DNA of 64,000 bases from JBCCJA01 sp039045975 (GTDB lineage: Bacteria; Planctomycetota; Planctomycetia; Planctomycetales; Planctomycetaceae), in assembly GCA_039045975.1 (NCBI GenBank), contig JBCCJA010000003.1:78315-142314 (forward strand). Direction: 5' to 3'. Every line of letters starts with the position of its first letter. The stretch's first letter is position 1. The position numbers and the translations under genes are program-made. Of this stretch, positions 60,855-64,000 are shown piece by piece. The notes below the pieces were generated by a model. The model was not told the origin of the DNA. It did no database searches and was given only the letters and a program-made list of their open reading frames with translations.

Positions 60855-62863
60855 AGCGACATCCCCGCCATATAAGCCGGCAGCCACGGCAGGCCGGCCG
60901 ACGTCCCCCCGCCGGCGAGCGACGCGAAGGCCACGCCGGCCCCGTTGTTCCAATCCTCGTCACGCTCGGCCGCGGTCAGGGCCCGGTCCCAGGCCCTATA
61001 TCCGGTGATCTCGTTCGGGCTGCTGCTCGAACTATTAACCCGGCCGACCTGCCATTCGTCGGCGAACGACAGCAGGCCCGAGAACGACTCTGTGCCCTCG
61101 TTCTGGACCGTCGCCGAGCGGACGCGTAGCACGAGGTCGCCGCCGACTCGGGACAGCTCGCCGCGGTGCCACTCGCCGAGCGTGCCGCAGTCGACCTGGA
61201 TGACTCGGGTGATCGACGGCGTACCGCCTGTGTATTCGAGCCGGTGCGGCGACTGCCGGACGATCAGCTGATGGACGTAATTCGCGTTGCCGCCCCAGCC
61301 GCCCGGGGTGAACACGCTGAAGATCCGGTCGATCGAATCACTGACGCCGCGGAACCAGAATGCGAACGTGAAGTCGCCGCTGTCGGCGAACTGCGTGTGC
61401 GTCTCGGGCAGCGTCAGCTGCGTGCCGAGCGCGGGCGTGAAGACGAGCGCGTCGGGGTCGGTGTCCGGGCCGCCCGGCCCATCGCCGCTCGCCGGACCGC
61501 CCGATCCCGAGACGGCCCAGGCCGCGTCGGACCCGGCCGTGTCCGCCAAGTCTCCGTCGATGAAGTCGAACCACCACGCCAGCCCGTCCGCCAGCGTCGA
61601 CGACCCGCCGCCAGACTCGGCGATGACCGTGGGCCGGCCGGCCCCGCCGTTGTAGAGCCACTCGATCGACGCCGGTGACAGGACGGCCGAATACGTGCGG
61701 ATCGGGCCGATCGTGAAACCGCCCGACGACTCGCCGGTGATGATCGTGCCCGGATCCGTCGGCCAGTTGCCGTCGTTAAAGTTCGTGACGGTCGTCGGGC
61801 TTGAGTCGACCGACCCCGAGGCGGGCGAGACATAGAAAGCGAGTTCGTATTGACCGCTCGTTTCGTTGAGATTCGTCGCGATGACGATGTGATAAGTCTC
61901 GCCGGCGACCGGCGCGACCACGCGGTCATAGCTTGCCGTGGCCGGGTTGCGGTTGAGCCGGAACCGAGGGGTCGGCACCTTCCGCTGCTGCACACGGACC
62001 CAGTCGGTTTGTAGGTTGCTTCGGGCGTTGTCGGTTTCTTCGATCGTGAGCCAGAACTCGACGGCGTGACCGTCCGGGTAGGCCCGCATGTTGAACGTCG
62101 GGTTGTCGCCGCCGGCGATCTCCAGCCGGTCGTTCTGATTCTTAATAACGACCATCGACAGGTCGCCGAACGTCGCCGGCGTCGGCGTGCCGGTGACGAC
62201 GAACGGTTCCGAGTTTCCCAACGCGTCGGCGGTGTTGATGACCCCGTCGTCCTCGTCGAACAGATATTCCGACAGCACGTTCTCGCTGATCTCGGCCGGG
62301 ACGTCGGTCGGCCCGCCCGACCCGCCGCCTGTCGCCGCCGGCGTGTAGCTGACCGTCAGCGTCGCCGACTGATTCGCATATTGGATCGACGCGTCGACCG
62401 AGAACTGGGCCGGCGCGACGGCGATCAAGACCGACGCGACGTCGGCCGTGGCCCCGGTGAAGAGGGCCTGGATCTGAGACGTGAGGTCGAATTGCTTCGC
62501 CCCGGCGGCCGAGCCGGCCATGATCGGCAGCAGCGTGCCGGCCGTGTTGCTGATCGGGTCTGACGCCGTATTAAAGTCGGTCGGTGCGGCCGGGTTCGTC
62601 GCGGAGCCGACGTAGCCCGCAAAATCGCCGAGGCCGGTCGCGTCGGCCGACTGCGTCACGTCGAGCGTGGCCGCGTCGATGGTGGCGTCGTCGGGGATCG
62701 CGTCGCCCGACAGGCGGAAGAACGCCACATTAAGAGCACCCGACGCGGCGCTGACCGATGCGGCGGGGGCGTTGACGAGATTATTAAACGTCCCGAGCGC
62801 GGCCCCGCCCCCGGCGGTGCCGTCGTCGACGTCGGCGGCGATCGTGAAGGTGACGTCGGGCAC
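60851..62863 (-). CDS. LamG/concanavalin-like tail fibre or adhesin protein
   Basis: 670 residues from a GTG at 62863 with GGGGAG upstream. The first 200 residues are a beta domain with a DUF-like jelly roll. Two lectin-like modules follow: FNMRAYPDGHAVEFWLTIEE with ENRLN-like strands, and FADSGDFTFAFWFRGVSDSI with VGRVNSSSS and GYRAWDRALTAAERDE. The latter pattern is that of LamG/concanavalin domains. It is the probable receptor-binding protein of this element. Confidence 0.8.
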   Translation of the reverse strand: MPDVTFTIAADVDDGTAGGGAALGTFNNLVNAPAASVSAASGALNVAFFRLSGDAIPDDATIDAATLDVTQSADATGLGDFAGYVGSATNPAAPTDFNTASDPISNTAGTLLPIMAGSAAGAKQFDLTSQIQALFTGATADVASVLIAVAPAQFSVDASIQYANQSATLTVSYTPAATGGGSGGPTDVPAEISENVLSEYLFDEDDGVINTADALGNSEPFVVTGTPTPATFGDLSMVVIKNQNDRLEIAGGDNPTFNMRAYPDGHAVEFWLTIEETDNARSNLQTDWVRVQQRKVPTPRFRLNRNPATASYDRVVAPVAGETYHIVIATNLNETSGQYELAFYVSPASGSVDSSPTTVTNFNDGNWPTDPGTIITGESSGGFTIGPIRTYSAVLSPASIEWLYNGGAGRPTVIAESGGGSSTLADGLAWWFDFIDGDLADTAGSDAAWAVSGSGGPASGDGPGGPDTDPDALVFTPALGTQLTLPETHTQFADSGDFTFAFWFRGVSDSIDRIFSVFTPGGWGGNANYVHQLIVRQSPHRLEYTGGTPSITRVIQVDCGTLGEWHRGELSRVGGDLVLRVRSATVQNEGTESFSGLLSFADEWQVGRVNSSSSSPNEITGYRAWDRALTAAERDEDWNNGAGVAFASLAGGGTSAGLPWLPAYMAGMSL

Positions 62864-62865
62864 GA

Positions 62866-63456
62866 TTACTCCCCGGGCGGGATGATCGCGAGGACGGTGT
62901 CCCACAGGTCGTCGGCGGTCTTCGACGGGTCGTTAAAGACCGGGTCGATCGCGGCCGTGATGGCGTCGCGGACGGCCTGTTTTGCTATCTGCCGCAGTTC
63001 ACCTTCACGCACGCGGCGCGCGGCGGCGACGTCGGCCTCGGTCGTGCCGGCGAAGGGTCGCCGCGTCGCGATCTCGAGGATCGCGTCGGCCCCTTCCGGG
63101 GTCAGTTCGTAACCGTCGACGCCGCCGACATTCTTATGGGCGAAGAGCGTGATGATCGCCCGCAATTCCGCGTTGCCCCAGTCGGGCCAGAACTGCGGTT
63201 CGGGCTCGCCGAGGATGCGGTCGGCATAGAGGCCGACGACCTCGTTCAGTGGAAACGCCGTGTCCTGCTTGGCGTATTTCAGCGTCTTGATCGCGTCGTT
63301 CAGATGTTCCGCCGGGACGATCCCGACGAGATGCCCTGCCGTGCCGAGTTCTTGGCCGGTGACGACGGTCGAAACCGCCCGCAGGTCTTCGGCGACCTGG
63401 GCGTCAGACCGCGTCGGGTCGCTGTGGGCTTCGATGTCGGCGTAGGTCACGGGCAT
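62866..63456 (-). CDS. Phage protein of unknown function
   Basis: 196 residues, helical in the second half (ARRVREGELRQIAKQAVRDA). Contains FPLNEVVGLYADRILGEPEP. No recognised family. It is the first complete gene of the visible late operon, 2 bp before the fibre gene. Confidence 0.68.
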   Translation of the reverse strand: MPVTYADIEAHSDPTRSDAQVAEDLRAVSTVVTGQELGTAGHLVGIVPAEHLNDAIKTLKYAKQDTAFPLNEVVGLYADRILGEPEPQFWPDWGNAELRAIITLFAHKNVGGVDGYELTPEGADAILEIATRRPFAGTTEADVAAARRVREGELRQIAKQAVRDAITAAIDPVFNDPSKTADDLWDTVLAIIPPGE

Positions 63457-63546
63457 CGGTCGGTCCCTCGATCCGGAATGCCGCGGTGATGTCGTATCTC
63501 CGCGGCGAAAACTGCCGTTCTGTCAGGGGCGAAATATCGCTCGGTT

Positions 63547-63755
63547 TCAGCCCGCCCCGCCCGTCGTCTGGCGGTACCGCTCGGGGAATCGCCTGACGTC
63601 GTTCTTGCCCCAACCGACCCACGACTTCGGCCTGCCGTCGGACCCGGTCCATGTGATCGAGACGGCCGACTCGCCGGGCCCCGGGTCGCGGAACTCGAGG
63701 ACGACCGGCAGCACGCCCTGCTCCCGACGCAGCCGGTCCCCCTGGATTCCCGGCG
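63547..63755 (-). pseudogene. 5-prime-truncated phage gene at a sequence junction
   Basis: The visible C-terminal part (GDRLRREQGVLPVVLEFRDP, then VSITWTGSDGRPKSWVGWGK) has phage-like codon use and ends at 63547. Upstream of about 63755 the same frame runs into shadow sequence of the plus-strand recombinase. The break coincides with a G9 run at 63757-63765. Confidence 0.5.
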
Positions 63756-63784
63756 TGGGGGGGGGCGTTGCGCGGGCGGACCTC

Positions 63785-64000
63785 GTGGCGGTGTTTGAAC
63801 GGGACCCGGCGTGCCACCGGTTGGTGCAGCCGATCCTGTTCTTTAAGGGGTTCCAAGCCATCCAAGCCTACCTCAACAACGAACGCCCCGAACTCGTCAA
63901 ACCCTCCAAAACCTCCTCCCACATCTTTCTCTCCATCCGCGGCGGCCCCCTCTCCCCTGACCGCGTCCGCCAAATCGTTCAACAACGCGCCCAACGCGCC
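63785..64000 (+). CDS. Tyrosine recombinase, C-terminal domain fragment (runs off the window)
   Basis: The plus-strand frame reads AIQAYLNNERPELVK, SSHIFLSIRGGPLSPDRVRQ and is still open at 64000. The FLSxRGGPLSxxRVxxIV pattern is the XerC/XerD-type segment just before the HxLRH and Tyr motifs, which would lie beyond the edge. The N-terminal half is missing; sequence before about 63760 belongs to the phage. It uses C-ending codons, consistent with a real gene. The start at 63785 is only the first GTG in the homologous part. Confidence 0.55.
   Translation, partial: MAVFERDPACHRLVQPILFFKGFQAIQAYLNNERPELVKPSKTSSHIFLSIRGGPLSPDRVRQIVQQRAQRA

Noticed and set aside
63404..63994. 196-residue minus-strand frame at the right end
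   Set aside because: Mostly shadow of the plus-strand recombinase and of the adjoining phage gene in another frame.
1..64000. CRISPR array
   Set aside because: No regularly spaced short direct repeats with unique spacers; the 282-bp tandem units are coding RTX repeats.

Overview
The window is GC-rich bacterial chromosome, most likely from a planctomycete. Four things point there: a predicted planctomycete-type N-terminal export tag (PLEARTMLSG) on a giant extracellular protein, many signal-peptide or lipobox proteins without recognisable families, a PQQ-type beta-propeller protein, and an M50 protease fused to an HlyD-like adaptor. No species name can be given from sequence alone.

Layout. 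1-5.8 kb: the C-terminus of a penicillin-binding-protein-like gene, groES-groEL with a strong terminator, a PIN-like gene next to a zeta-type kinase fused to an antitoxin-like tail, and a Bax-inhibitor-1-like membrane protein. 5.9-21.6 kb: mostly core genes (argG, a PPP-type phosphatase, dapB, a YhaM-like nuclease, ribonuclease R with an apparent frameshift, two tRNA genes, an ECF sigma factor with a membrane partner, ruvC, ispF) mixed with lipoproteins and secreted proteins. Two copies of a roughly 115-bp palindromic repeat lie at 10.9 and 17.8 kb. 21.6-28.8 kb: a four-gene minus-strand operon encoding a short SecA-like ATPase, a GAF-TM-HlyD protein, a second HlyD protein and an M50-HlyD protein. 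29.7-39.6 kb: divergent from it, a 3204-residue secreted protein (RTX repeats, cadherin-like and Ser/Thr/Gly-rich regions, Hint autoprotease, C-terminal papain-fold toxin-like domain) followed after 3 bp by a small probable immunity gene. 39.7-42.7 kb: a truncated IS4-type transposase, a PKMT-like methyltransferase and decayed sequence. 42.7-64 kb: a tRNA 3-prime fragment (probable att site), a tyrosine integrase and a continuous minus-strand HK97-type tailed-phage structural operon (tail fibre-like genes, HNH, terminase, portal, protease, capsid, connectors, tail tube, frameshifting tail chaperone, tape measure, distal tail). At about 63.76 kb this changes abruptly to a plus-strand recombinase fragment that runs off the window.

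The most interesting unit is 21.6-39.6 kb. An accessory export apparatus (SecA-like motor, two HlyD adaptors, membrane protease fused to HlyD) sits head to head with a giant polymorphic-toxin-like protein and its immunity gene. The inference is a dedicated secretion and contact-toxin system; the functional link rests on adjacency and domain content only.
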